Assembly (NCBI GenBank): GCA_035771165.1
Contig: JAWNZC010000279.1
Span: 248,001 to 312,000 of the forward strand
Origin: Paragorgia papillata
Lineage: Eukaryota; Cnidaria; Anthozoa; Scleralcyonacea; Coralliidae
DNA length: 64,000 nt
Direction of reading: 5' to 3'
Below, piece after piece: positions 41,246 to 52,791 of this stretch. How positions within the stretch are numbered: the first letter of the stretch is position 1; each line of letters opens with the position of its first letter. The translations under genes were made by a program, and so were the position numbers. Under the pieces are notes generated by a model, which made no database searches, was not told the origin of the DNA, and saw only the letters and a list, made by a program, of their open reading frames with translations.

Positions 41246-42699
41246 TCTACTAGCAACCAACGCCAACGGCTTGCTGCTTGCTCCAACAACTACAGAACGC
41301 AAGTAATAAGCACCAAATAATGCAAAAAATATGTTTAGATATGCCTAGTCGACATCTGGTCGTCTATATTATGTATATGGGCGTCGTATTACATTTGGAA
41401 ATGTGTTTCAAAACATGTTTAAATATTGTCTGTTGGTACGATTTACACGAATTCTATATATCAGAACCATCGCTTGAACCTGCCGAATTCAGGACTATAG
41501 GTTTTGTCTACTGAAATTATTAAGATCGTTTAATTTTTTGGCTATAAAACGGGCTTGTTGTTTTCACCACGCATCGTTTAATGGCACCAAGTACTTCATA
41601 TGAGACCATATATAGATAAGACCTTCGTTCTCGCTATATGGGGTGCGTACTGTACCTTCGTAAATTTAAAACTTGCAAATTAACAATCAGACTTACCTCT
41701 AACTGTACAATCACACAGTTTCAGAGAGGTTCTACATATCAATATGCACACGCTGTTGCACAGGTTTTCTAGATGTGCGAAGGCTATGCCACTAATTGCC
41801 GAAATTAGTAGCCCGAGTGAACGCCTGAGCAGGCGTCTTGTTAATTTTTAATTAAGTCTTTGCTATGATCACGAAACACATGCGAACAACGTTTTGATGT
41901 TCTATTTCAGTTCCTTTCAGCAACTATTTATCACACAGTTAAGTAAAAGAACGCGTATCGAAGCGAGTTCAACAGTTTTTCAGCCGGCTTTGCCGGGACG
42001 AAACGATTATATGGACATTTTCTAGCGAGGTTGATTTTCTAGCCGCCCGCTTGCCATGTAATCGAAACGTTGAAAAAATATACAATTTATATAGGGCGCG
42101 GGCTAGCCGGTCCATCTATAACACCCCCTTAATTTCACTTGTGTTTTCACAGCTTACAAGTCGCTTTCCGAGTCGTACAATTTTGCTGAAAACAACTCGT
42201 TAATCAAATTAAACCATCATTTTACGCCGGCCCCATGCAATGTGCAACTAAAGTGTTTGTGATGACGCAGCACATCGGGTTGGGCTGCCAGCTGTGCAGA
42301 TTATTTTGTACGAATAATTATCTTCAAATAGCCGTCGTAAGCAAATTATGATCATAATTCATAAAAAATGAAGCTTAGATGGTATAACAAATCGGCAGTT
42401 TACGGAAATCGACTTGTTCCCACTGGCTGTAAATCTAAGCTAAACGACGATTGAACGCTGATCTTAATGATAGTTAATATTTAAAAGTTATACTAAATCA
42501 CAAATCATGTACAGAATTCTATAAAACACTAAGATGAACGATGTTTACATCATATGTAGTTGGTCTAGCGAAGTCATCTTTCAAATTAAAAGCATACAGT
42601 AGCTATAAGCATTTATATATATATATATATACAAACGAGCACGTGTGATTTTGTTCACGGAATGTCGGAAAGTGCTCAATACCATAAAGGTACCTCAAA

Positions 42700-42795
42700 A
42701 TGTTGAGTGTCGCAACTGTCAGTTTCACGCGGGGCGATCTTCAGTCGCCTGAAGATCGCCCCGCGTGAAACTGACAGTTGCGACACTCGACATTT
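42700..42795. repeat. Head-to-head Penelope terminal palindrome, copy A
   Basis: 'GTCGCAACTGTCAGTTTCAC' through 'GGGGCGATCTTCAG' is followed at once by its inverted copy through 'GTTTCA..GACAGTTGCGAC' with only TCGC between. This is the end structure of the Penelope element at 22005-25268 (inverted 5' tail and 3' tail) collapsed together without any coding region. Outside it 'GGAAAGTGCTCAATACCATA' is the Penelope tail word in inverse orientation. Confidence 0.8.
42744..42784 (+). ncRNA. Hammerhead ribozyme motif, copy A
   Basis: Stem I GUCGC (42744-42748) with GCGAC (42780-42784); CUGAAGA (42749-42755); stem II CGC-CCC-GCG with flanking U; GAAA (42767-42770); stem III ACU-GAC-AGU (42770-42778); cleavage triplet GUU. 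All three stems form. The opposite-strand half of the palindrome has the same cores but cannot form stem I. GUU is a less favoured cleavage triplet than the GUA in the motif at 16941. Confidence 0.7.
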
Positions 42796-42819
42796 TGAGT
42801 AAGTCTACTTAAACTATAC

Positions 42820-42821
<2 letters not shown>

Positions 42822-42860
<39 letters not shown>
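42822..42860. repeat. (TA)n microsatellite, copy A
   Basis: About 18 TA units directly following the Penelope-type terminal sequence. Copy B has a shorter, interrupted run (49782-49816). Confidence 0.9.
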
Positions 42861-42865
<5 letters not shown>

Positions 42866-43313
42866 TTCCCCTAAAGTTGTGAACCCAACTGGCGAACACT
42901 GAATTCATCGGTAATTCACGATCGACTAGTATATTTCCGGGAGAGCATGCCGGCCCCGGAGTTACAAATTCTCTGGCTACTCTTTGGGTTCTAGTTCACT
43001 TGTCTTTTGATACTGACTATTGTTCTGACGTGAAAATGTAAACTAAAATAAACTCAATCTTACCTGGTCTACAATTGCGATTAAGAGTTATTTTTCCGAG
43101 AAGATATAGGCAAGTGGACAGACGATCTTGCTTGTATGTGTAATTGTGCCGATAAAACAGGAGAGAAAAAACAAACAAACTGCAGGGGTTTCCCTCTTCG
43201 TCAACATGATGTCATTTTTCGGGAATTCCCAGCGTGGCGTGACATGGCGTGACATGGCGACCTAGAATTTTGCTTCGTTGTTTCTTTCTTGTTACTCGGG
43301 CTCGTATATAATG

Positions 43314-43814
43314 GCCGTTTTTATACTGCAGACGCATTATACGTCTGAACGTACTTGGGCAAAAATATTTAGTGCGTCTTTTAATGCGTCTCTACTAATT
43401 TCGTCTCGTATAAAGACGGGTATCAGACGCATTATCCGTCCAGTCGAACTATATGGTTTAATGCGTGTTGAAGCACGCACTAAACCATTTAGTTTGTCTG
43501 GACGTATAATGTGTCTTAGTGTATAAAGACGGAAAACGGACGAAGAAAACAAAAACCTGTAACAGCGTTACGTGAAACCAGCGGCATCTCCCATCCAGCC
43601 TGAATTCAAGATGGCGTCTTGTAGTAATAAAACAGTAAAATCTCGTAACTGGACAGAGACTGAACTAAAATATTTCTGTCTCACTTTAGCAGATGAGAAG
43701 TATGAGTACGCCCGACAACTAGATACGTTGGCCTTGAAGAAATCGGCCAATATGAGAGTATTTGAAGAAATAAAGCGACGGTTTCAACTTCCATCTCCGT
43801 TAAACAACGTTGTT
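43314..43814 (+). mobile_element. Harbinger-like element, truncated by the duplication junction
   Basis: It begins GGCCGTTTTTATACTGCAGA, the same terminal sequence as the complete 773-bp version at 50284-51056, and continues colinearly to 'CTCCGTTAAACAACGTT'. There it runs into AAATCCCGCC, the start of copy B. The right terminal repeat is therefore missing in this copy. Confidence 0.75.
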
Positions 43815-43853
43815 AAATCCCGCCTTTTCACAGGATTTGTGGAAGCACATGGT
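43610..43853 (+). pseudogene. SANT/MADF-like DNA-binding protein of a Harbinger-like element
   Basis: The frame from MASCSNKTVKSRNWTETELK (43611) through YFCLTLADEKYEYARQLDTL to VFEEIKRRFQL is a trihelix of the Myb/SANT/MADF type (regularly spaced Trp/aromatics). PIF/Harbinger elements encode such a second protein, which carries the transposase to DNA. The last 12 residues cross into copy B. In another frame past 'TTTTCACAG' the words DLWKHMVDKYRCDFR would continue a SANT-type helix, so an intron acceptor may lie there. The counterpart at 50584-50760 is frameshifted and lacks about 17 bases. Confidence 0.6.
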
Positions 43854-44308
43854 TGACAAGTATCGTTGCGACTTTCGCTGTGCTGTCGCTTTGTAACACT
43901 TTCTCCACGCTCTTCTGCTAAATTAATGGCAACGGAGGTGAATAGTTCTTTTACTGAGTTGATTTTTCAACCAGCGAAGCATTTTTATTGGCACAAGAAC
44001 GGCAAACAACGTTGGTTAGCTAGAGCAGTATCACTACCGAAATTCCTTCGATGTTATGAACAACGTTCGTCTTTTTCTTTCCCACAAAAAGTCGTCGTCG
44101 CTTATCTGGGTCTTTTACATATTTACCGCATTGCAAACACAGCCCGTCCTTCTGAAGTGGGAGAAAGTACTACTCGTTGAAATGTCTTAGTAAGAACTGT
44201 TGAAGTAGCCATGAAAACATTGCCTAGCGCTAGCGCAATATACGAGCTGAAAATTGACAACGTGAAGCAGAGTCGAGGTGTGAAACTGACATCCGCGTTT
44301 ATTTTGAT

Positions 44309-44309
<1 letters not shown>

Positions 44310-44340
<31 letters not shown>

Positions 44341-44352
44341 ACCCACCCACCC
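44310..44352. repeat. Poly-C tract with (CCCA)n
   Basis: About 31 C residues followed by ACCC units. The matching site in copy A has about 12. Confidence 0.9.
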
Positions 44353-45147
44353 ATAATTATAATTAATGTTCGCGCCAGAATCATGCTAATCAGATTTAAA
44401 TCTCTGTAGGTGAAACAAGTCGAGCTCACGCCTTCGGCGCTCGTAGAGATCGACCTGTGGCAAGTCTAGGGTCAGGCGCCTGTTCACTCGGGCTACCGGC
44501 CATGTACTGGCGGCTCACGTTCACCTGTGTGAACTAACAGTATGCACTATATTCACCCTTCGTTCAGGCTCGGTGCACTTGCCTGAAGTGTGCGGAGCCT
44601 GAATCGAAGGGTGGATGTGGTGCTTAACGATCAAGAGAGTTGTTACTTGTCAGCCACATCACTGTTGATTAAACTACAAAGTCAGTCAGCCAGTTTCGAA
44701 ATCTACCAACAGCGTACACGAACACCTGGACCAAAAGGCAAAGCTGTTCAACTTTTTGTCCAACTTATATTACTCCAAAAGCGAAAGGGGCAAAGAACAT
44801 ACAACTCACTGGAAGCATAAATAGTAGCGGAAGCAAAAAGTGCAAAAATGCAAAATCGTGACATCCATGCAAATTCCAAAAAGAAACGCGGAGCCGAAAC
44901 CTAGACTCGCCCTACCACAGATTGCCCGAGTAATAAGTAACCACACGTACTGGTCGTCGTAAAATCAAGGTTTAGGAGGTGATTACATGGACCAGGCTGA
45001 GTTTACGAAACTATTTCATGGAGCGGGCTAGCCCGGTAAGCCGGCATGAGTTTTGAATTGGCGTGGATGGTTTCAGGCCGAAATTCGCAATTATCATGCA
45101 GTAAATAAGGGAAAAATTATGTTAGTTTTACTTTAGTTTTACACTAA

Positions 45148-45293
45148 TTAGTCTATTATTTATGTCGATGCAATTTTTTGTAAGGCCATCTGATCGTTAA
45201 TAAAAAGATTGTTATGCATAACAATCTTTTTATTATTAACGATCAGATGGCCTTACAAAAAATTGCATCGACATAAATAATAGACTAATTATG
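45148..45293. repeat. Near-perfect 146-bp palindrome, copy B only
   Basis: 'AATTAGTCTATTATTTATGT' through 'CGATGCAATTTTTTG' and 'TAAGGCCATCTGATCGTTAA' is mirrored exactly on the other side of a centre at GATTGTTATGCATAACAATC. Only a 3-nt difference (TTATTAAC against TTATTATTAAC) breaks it, with no spacer. Copy A has 'GTCTATTATTTAGATTGTTA' at the same place, lacking one arm. Confidence 0.85.
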
Positions 45294-45871
45294 GTCTTTT
45301 TCTCTGGGTCTTAGCTAACTCACGAAAGCGGCTACTGTGGTATACCAAGTCTAGGTTTCGGCTCCATTTCTGTTTCTTTATTATTATTATTATTTGATTT
45401 TTTTTAGGGGGAGGGGGGGGGGGGGTGTCAGAAATGTGCAATTATTGCGCAATACGTCCCATATAAGGAGCCTAGATTTCGAGTTTTCGACACTCCTCTT
45501 CGATCACTTCGAGAATTCACCGACATTCATGTTCCTATTCTGTGGTTGTGTCAAGCACATATCCTGATCAACCATATAAGCAACTTACTTAGAAAACCAA
45601 CCAACACTTTGGTCAAAGGCAAAGCTGGTTTAAAAGGAAGAACTCGCAACATCAATAGCTTTAATTAAAAGCTTATGGAAAGATGCCTCGCTAGAAGCGA
45701 TTTTATTTGAAACCGGGGATGTTGTGCGAATGAATCACAGTGAAATATTTACTTAAAACCTCCAAATCTGCAAACTATTTCAAAACTTCTGCAAAGTATA
45801 CGAGAAAAACACAAAGAAGGTTTGTTCATGAAGACAGAATGGACGAGTTGCGAAGGAGACGGAACTTGACC

Positions 45872-46262
45872 AACCTCGTACCCAGGGCCATTTGTAGGGA
45901 ACTGGGCCAAGATGGCGGGAACAAATGGCCCTGGTGGAGGCCAGGCTATCTCAGCCTCTGATTGGTCAAGAGCTTATGCGTAAATCAGACGGTTTGATTT
46001 TGTATTTTTATTTAATTGTATTTCGACCTTGTCGGTTGTTTCTGCACACGGCACGGGAAATTATATTTTAAACCATGCGATAATTAGGTGTAATTAGGTA
46101 TAATTACTGTGTAAAGAACTGATTTCTAGTTAATAAAATGCGCAATATACTGCGCATTTTGAGCCACCCTCCACCAGGGCCATTTGTTCCCGCCATTTTG
46201 TTTTATTCGCCATCTTGCCCCAGTTCCCTACAAATGGCCCTGGGTGCGAGGTTGGGTACTTG
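45872..46262. mobile_element. CCTCGTACCCAGGG foldback, copy B
   Basis: Counterpart of 38497-38890 with the same arms and spacer. Just right of it, 46275-46365 holds a further 'CCTCGTACCCAGGTTTTTCGC' segment with 'CGTGCCTCCCAGAATTTGG', which is complete here but deleted in copy A. The same family recurs, inverted, at 47622-47722 (40195-40295 in A). Confidence 0.75.
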
Positions 46263-47173
46263 ACCTGAATCAACCTCGTACCCAGGTTTTTCGCTCCCGC
46301 CCTCGCGAACTCGTCGAGCGAAAACCCTGGTATGGGCTGGTCACGTGCCTCCCAGAATTTGGATATACTAGGGGGGGGGGGTCGTTTACACGTTCGTGTT
46401 TTGATTTTATCATTTCTGGATTCCGCTATCAAAAAGAGTATTTAATGATAGTAACAAAAATGTTAATTTAAAGCCAAAGCAAGTCACTGGGGTGAGCACT
46501 TCATCCCCAAACCAAAACTTTATTTTTTACACAAGAACATAAAACCGTCAAGAATGAAACAAATGAATTATTTACAAAAATAGTTTCAAGTTCTTCAAAC
46601 TCTCTGTTCGTTCGTGGAGAAACATTACCACGTGTTTCCCGGTGTCCATTGTTTTACACAACATAAAGGAAACTAAGCTAAATATCTGCTATCAAATTAT
46701 ATTGGCAGATTTCTTTCCACGTATATACCAATATGTTTCGTTTCGAAAATATGTGCGTCGCAACCCGTGCATGGTGCTTGTATAAGTGCAACTTTGAAGC
46801 GGTGGGTGGGTGGTAAAAAATTCCTGTGTAGAGCTTACAAGTAGCTTTCAATGTAGAGCTCTTGGATAAAGTGATTCGTTTTGAGCGTTTTGAGCTTATA
46901 TGTGACTCTTTGCGCGAATTGTAATTGGTTACTTTTCCCGCCGCAGAGAGAAGTAACGTTCTAATTGGTTAGCAAGTGCCGTATCACATGTTTTTCACGT
47001 GCTCTAGCGAGCTGGAAGAAAACGATCTTTAGAACTATCTGGCATATATATCGGTTGTTGATATAGGTGGGAGTAACACATTGGCCAACCTTCCTGTTCA
47101 AGGTTTTGGCACAGCTTGTAGTGAACGTTGTCTCATTGACTTTAATTTATATATTAGCACACATAAATTGGCT

Positions 47174-47326
47174 TTAATGATAGTAACAAAAATGTTAATT
47201 GAAAGCCAAAGCAAGTCACCTGCTTAGAGGCTCTTTTTAATCGAAGAGATACAGTCGCTGTATTGCCTACAGGATATGGGAAATCGCTGATTTTCCAACT
47301 GCTTCCTTCCTTACTCACTGACTGAC
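47174..47326 (+). pseudogene. RecQ-like helicase Walker A relic, copy B
   Basis: Same frame and stop as 39746-39898: VTCLEALFNRRDTVAVLPTG followed by YGKSLIFQLLPSLLTD. The block is unchanged at the protein level between copies, as expected for a recent duplication of an already dead fragment. Confidence 0.7.
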
Positions 47327-49659
47327 TGAGAGAAATTTATTCCTGCAGAGGCAATCATGTCGAACAGAAGAGTCAGTAACTGGCGACCTAAGCGATATTT
47401 TTGCAGTGAGTTACATCGCAAATCTTGAGACACAAGCGGCAGCACGAACGTGGAATTCCCTCACTGTAGAACTTTTTCGGTGTATTGAACTGTTTCGACA
47501 TCAAGCCAGGTTAAATGATACGAAATGATATGTGATCTCGTGTCGCGGCAAATTAATAAACCGAAACCATACCACAAGACAATACGTACTTACCACCCCC
47601 TCCCTAATAACGGTATTTTAAAACCTCCCAGATTCTGGGAGGCACGTGACCAGCCCATGCCAGCTTTTCGCTCAACGAGTTCGCGAGGGCGGGAGCGAAA
47701 AGGCTGGGTACGAGGTTGGCCCTGAATTGTATTAGGTGTTTTTTTTAGGCGGACGGTGACCGGAAGAACAGGAATACAATACAGCACTACTGAACCGCGT
47801 ATTCTTTGAAAATACTTTTTTACCCAAAACAAAGGCTATGAATTGGAATAATCATATATCTAAACTGTTAGCTCATAAGCTTAAATTTCATCTTTATATA
47901 AAAATACAGATCTTGTATATATTTATATTGTAATGTAATGAAATTATCCCCCTTAAAATACAAGTTTCAGCCTACTTTAAAAGTATGTCTCATTGTAGTA
48001 AAATAGCGATGACAGGCCTCAACGTTCTAGAAGTTCCCGTCGTCTCAAGAACGTGAAAATGCTCTCAATGACGTCTTGTGTAGAACGACGACGGCGTTCA
48101 TCTTGCTCTTGGAATTTTAAATTGCTCATTATCATTGTTTTGAATGAAAAATGCTATTGAATTCAATCGCCGTCCGTGGCTCTAAAACGCCTGCATGCTT
48201 AAGCTCTCTAGTAGCAACCAACGCCAACGGCTTGCTGCTTGCTCCAACAACTACAGAACGCAAGTAATAAGCACCAAATAATGCAAAAAATATGTTTAGA
48301 TATGCCTATATAGTCGACATCTGGTCGTCTATATTATGTATATGAGCGTCGTATTACATTTGGAAATGTGTTTCAAAACATGTTTAAATATTGTCTGTTG
48401 GTACGATTTACACGAATTCTATATATCAGAACCATCGCTTGAACCTGCCGAATTCAGGACTATAGGTTTTGTCTACTGAAATTATTAAGATCGTTTAATT
48501 TTTTGGCTATAAAACGGGCTTGTTGTTTTCACCACGCATCGTTTAATGGCACCAAGTACTTCATATGAGACCATATATAGATAAGACCTTCGTTCTCGCT
48601 ATATAGAGTGCGTCTGTACCTTCGTAAATTTAAAACTTGCAAATTAACAATCAGACTTACCTCTAACTGTACAATCACACAGTTTCAGAGAGGTTCTACA
48701 TATTAATATGCACACGCTGTAGCACAGGTTTTCTAGATTGCGAAGGCTATGCCAATAATTGCCGAAATTAGTAGCCCGAGTGAACGCCTGAGCAGGCGTC
48801 TTGTTAATTTTTAATTAAGTCTTTGCTATGATCACGAAACACATGCGAACAACGTTTTGATGTTCTATTTCAGTTCCTTTCAGCAACTATTTATCACACA
48901 GTTAAGTAAAAGAACGCGTATCGAAGCGAGTTCAACAGTTTTTCAGCCGGCTTTGCCGGGACGAAACGATTATATGGACATTTTCTAGCGAGGTTGATTT
49001 TCTTGCCGCCCGCTTGCCATGTAATCGAAACGTTGAAAAAACATACAATTTATATAGGGCGCGGGCTAGCCGGTCCATCTATAACACCCCCTTAATTTCA
49101 CTTGTGTTTTCACAGCTTACAAGTCGCTTTCCGAGTCGTACAATTTTGCTGAAAACAACTCGTTAATCAAATTAAACCATCATTTTACGTCGGCCCCATG
49201 CAATGTGCAACTAAAGTGTTTGTGATGACGCAGCACATCGGGTTGGGCTGCCAGCTGTGCAGCATTATTTTGTACGAATAATTATCTTCAAATAGCCGTC
49301 GTAAGCAAATTATGATCATAATTCATAAAAAATGAAGCTTAGATGGTATGACAAATCGGCAGTTTACGGAAATCGACTTGTTCCCACTGGCTGTAAATCT
49401 AAGCTAAACGACGATTGAACGCTGATCTTAATGATAGTTAATATTTAAAAGTTATATTAAATCACAAATCATGTACAGAATTCTGTAAAACACTAAGATG
49501 AACGATGTTTACATCATATGTAGTTGGTCTAGCGAAGTCATCTTTCAAATTAAAAGCATACAGTAGCTATAAGCATTTATACATATATATACAAACGAGC
49601 ACGTGTGATTTTGTTCACGGAATGTCGGAAAGTGCTCAATATACCATAAAGGTACCTCA

Positions 49660-49765
49660 AAATGTTGAGTGTCGCAACTGTCAGTTTCACGCGGGGCGAT
49701 CTTCAGTCGCCTGAAGATCGCCCCGCGTGAAACTGACAGTTGCGACACTCGACATTTTGAGTAAG
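49660..49765. repeat. Head-to-head Penelope terminal palindrome, copy B
   Basis: Counterpart of 42700-42795, unchanged through both arms, including the Penelope tail word 'AGTGCTCAATATACC' to its left. Confidence 0.8.
49706..49746 (+). ncRNA. Hammerhead ribozyme motif, copy B
   Basis: Sequence-identical to 42744-42784: stem I GUCGC/GCGAC, CUGAAGA, stem II CGC-CCC-GCG, GAAA, stem III ACU-GAC-AGU, cleavage triplet GUU. Confidence 0.7.
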
Positions 49766-49781
49766 TCTACTTAAACTATAC

Positions 49782-49813
<32 letters not shown>

Positions 49814-50283
49814 ATACACAAATTTCCCCTAAAGTTGTGAACCCAACTGGCGAACAATTGATCTTTTTACTCAATGTTATAGCTTTAAGGTTAATTCACG
49901 ATCGGCTAGTATATTTCCGGGAGAGCATGTCCCCGGAGTTTCAAATTCTCTGGCTACTTTTGGGTTCTAGTTCACTTGTCTTTTGATACTGACTATTGTT
50001 CTGACGTGAAAATGTAAACTAAAATAAACTCAATCTTACCTGGTCTACAATTGCGATTAAGAGTTATTTTTCCGAGAAGATATAGGCAAGTGGACAGACG
50101 ATCTTGCTTGTATGTGTAATTGTGCCGATAAAACAGGAGAGAAAAAACAAACAAACAGGGGTTTCCCTCTTCGTCAACATGATGTCATTTTTCGGGAATT
50201 CCCAGCGTGGCGTGACATGGCGACCGCTTTAATTAGAATTTTGCTTCGTTGTTTCTTTCTTGTTACTCGGGCTCGTATATAAT

Positions 50284-51056
50284 GGCCGTTTTTATACTGC
50301 AGACGCATTATACGTCTGAACGTACTTGGGCAAAAATATTTAGTGCATCTTTTAATGCGTCCTCTACTAATTTGTCTCGTATAAAGACGGGTATCAGACG
50401 CATTATCCGTCCAGTCGAACTATATGGTTTAATGCGTGTTGAAGCACGCACTAAACCATTTAGTTTGTCTGGACGTATAATGTGTCTTAGTGTATAAAAG
50501 ACGGAAAAACGGACGAAGAAAACAGAAACCTGTAACAGCGTTACGTGAAACCAGCGGCATCTCCCATCCAGCCTGAATTCAAGATGGCGTCTTGTAGTAA
50601 TAAAACAGTAAAAATCTCGTAACTGGACAGAGACTGAACTATGATATTTCTGTCTCACTTTAGCAGATGAGAAGTATGAGTAACGCCCGAACAACTAGAA
50701 ATCGGCCAATATGAGAGTATTTGAAGAAATAAAGCAAACGGTTTCAATTTCCATCTCCGTTTAAACAAACGTTTTTTTCGCCATTTGTTCGTTTAGATGA
50801 AATTGATGCACAACAGACTTGATTTTCAGCTCTTCTTTTTGCCGACATCACTTTCACGGGTTGCAGCATAGACGCCATTTTGAAAATTGATACCAAATGT
50901 TTCTAGAGCCAGGCCTATGTTGCTATCTGACGGCGCGAATCGCATGTCGTTCGTCTTTTAGTTGGCCATTCGCCTCGTCTTAACACTAGTCGCATAAAGC
51001 TAACATGACGAATTATGCGTCCCGACGTATAATGCGCCTATAGTATAAAAAGGGCC
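50284..51056. mobile_element. Harbinger-like element, complete ends
   Basis: The left end GGCCGTTTTTATACTGCAGA and right end (complement of ...AGTATAAAAAGGGCC) are inverted repeats. The blocks 'GACGCATTATACGTC' and 'GACGTATAATGCGCC' lie just inside. AAT stands outside both ends (50281-50283 and 51057-51059). The element is 773 bp. It contains a frameshifted SANT/MADF-like coding remnant (50584-50760) but no transposase, so it is non-autonomous. Confidence 0.7.
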
Positions 51057-51269
51057 AATGGTAAACCGAGTCTAGCCGTTTCGGCTCCGTTATTTCTATT
51101 TTGTCGATGTCGCGAAATGGCAATTATTTGCATCATCCCGTCAGGCTTTGCAAAACTGATGCGTGCTATCAGTATAAACGCTAATCTTCGACTATTCGTG
51201 CTTTCCTCATTCGTTTTCCTGATGTCTGATCAAGTTGTTGATTGTGGATGTTTATATCAAGCCAGTTGA

Positions 51270-52420
51270 GAGTAAGTTTTATTTTACTGAAATTTCTTCT
51301 GAAATTGTATACAAAAACTTTGAAAGATATGAAATCAACGAAAAGCAGCTGGGCCTGATAACTTTCAGCTAAATTACTGAAGGATTTCGGCCAGTGTTAC
51401 TTTGCCATTTTCTAACAAAAATATTTAATAGTTTATCTTTAAGCGAAGGTGTTTTTCCTGACAACTGGAAAAACGCCCGAGTCTCTCCGATTTTATAAAT
51501 CGAGAGACAAGGAAAAGAATGCGGTAATTATCAGTATTCAGTATTATCTGTTGTATCAAAATTATTTGAGAAATTGGTATACAAACAAATTTATTCCTAC
51601 CTAGATGAAAATAATGTTTCTTACACGTTTTCAATCGGATTTTAGAAAAGGTCATTCGACCTGCACATCTTTATTAAATACAACTAACACTTGGTTAGTC
51701 AACATGGACTAAGGCCGCTTAATTAATGGCGTTATTTTTCTCAGACTTTATAAAGAAAACCTTTTATACAGTTGACTATAAAATATTATTAAGCAAATTA
51801 TAATTATATGGTTTTAGTAATAATTGTTTGCGATGGTTCGGTTTCCTACTTGAGCAATCGTAACTCATGCAGGTCTGTAAAAGTTGGTAAGACATGTTCA
51901 TCCAAAAGGTATGTGAAAACTGGTGTACCTCAGGGGTCTAATCTTGGTCCTCTGCTTTTCTTACTTTATATAAATGATTGGCCGAACTGTTTTGAAAGAT
52001 TCGATCCCTGCCTTGTTTGCTGACGATACCATGCAATGTACGACAACTGGTTCTTCCTTGCAAGATATTCGAATTAAATTAAATAATCAAATTCAATTAG
52101 AAAACTTACATCATTGGTTGTTGGCCAATAAATTATCCCTCAATGTAGGGAAAACAGAATATATGCTTATTGGGTTTCGACAGAGGTTATCACAAATAAC
52201 CTCAGATCCAGAAATTTCAATTGGTCCACAAAATATTAATCATGTAAAGTACAACAAAAACGCTAGGAGTGTTGGTTTGATGAAAATATCTCTTGGGAGA
52301 ATCATATTGACGCTACATGTAAAAAAAATTTCCAAAGCAATTGGATTACTCAGAAGAGTAAAAAACGTCATCAGTATCGAAAGTCTGAAACGATTGTACC
52401 AGGCACTATAGCCTGCAGTA
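51270..52420 (+). pseudogene. Non-LTR (LINE) reverse transcriptase pseudogene, CR1/L2-like
   Basis: In order and in changing frames: SEGVFPDNWKNARVSPI, VVSKLFEKLVYKQIYSYL, FRKGHSTCTSLLNTTN, TGVPQGSNLGPLLFLLYIND (fingers/palm motif), a frame change, FADDT (catalytic Asp-Asp), LHHWLLANKLSLNVGKTEYM and ISKAIGLLRRVKNVISIESL, where it ends at 52411. This order is typical of CR1/L2/Rex-type non-LTR retrotransposons, whose reverse transcriptase copies RNA at a nicked target. Numerous stops and frameshifts. No endonuclease domain is seen upstream and no 3' tail is obvious. Confidence 0.85.
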
Positions 52421-52424
52421 CAGG

Positions 52425-52620
52425 CGTTTCGGTAGTGGGAGGGGCGAAGCGTAGCGAGCTGAGGAAACGCCTGCCGCCACGCTATTCAGAAAAGTATTCC
52501 ACCCCCTTTTCTCAATTATGACATGAGCCAATCACGTACGAGAAATATATGAAAATTGTTTACTTCCTGTCAACTGATTTATTGCGAATGTCATAAATCA
52601 CTCAATGAAAATCACTATAG
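52425..52620. repeat. Unclassified repeat-like segment with palindromic words
   Basis: Words such as 'GGCGTTTCGGTAGTGGGAGG' and 'GAGGAAACGCCTGCCGCCAC' give short inverted pairs (GCGTTTC / GAAACGC). I cannot delimit the repeat or find a second copy in this window. Confidence 0.3.
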
Positions 52621-52621
52621 A

Positions 52622-52790
52622 ATATAGAGCGTTTTCATCTGACGTCACGGCGGCCATATTGGTGTACCAAAACAATGAAATGGCGGCCATATTGGTGTTA
52701 CGGTATGGGAATTAGCTCTTTCTTATTCAAATATTTCGTATTGTTTCACCACCCCAATGGGGCCACCGACCACGTGAGTGAAAACGCTCT
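52622..52790. mobile_element. MITE with AGAGCGTTTTCA ends
   Basis: The left end 'AGAGCGTTTTCATCTGACGT' and right end 'CACGTGAGTGAAAACGCTCT' are inverted. Internal words match 27831-28019 in reverse order (GGCGGCCATATTGGTG, CAATGAAATGGCGGCCAT, CCACCCCAATGGGGCCACC). An additional element (52792-53114) is inserted at the TA at its right edge. Confidence 0.7.
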
Positions 52791-52791
52791 A

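Larger units (their letters stand above)
36584..43814. repeat. Tandem segmental duplication, copy A (7.2 kb)
   Basis: The block starts at AAATCCCGCCTTTTCACAGG and is followed directly by a second copy starting at the same words at 43815. The two are nearly identical along their length, with local differences. Copy A carries extra tandem copies at 40290-41240. It lacks a palindrome present in B (45148-45293) and the 'CCTCGCGAACTCGTCGAGCG' segment near 46305. The block's right part is the beginning of a Harbinger-like element (43314 onward), cut off at the junction. Confidence 0.85.
43815..50775. repeat. Tandem segmental duplication, copy B (7.0 kb)
   Basis: Direct repeat of 36584-43814. It ends where similarity to copy A stops, at 'CTCCGTTTAAACAAACGTTT'. 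Beyond that point the Harbinger-like element continues to its right terminal repeat, so the sequence to the right of copy B is the older arrangement. Unit boundaries do not match transposon ends or target duplications, which favours unequal crossing-over or a replication slip over transposition. Confidence 0.85.
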
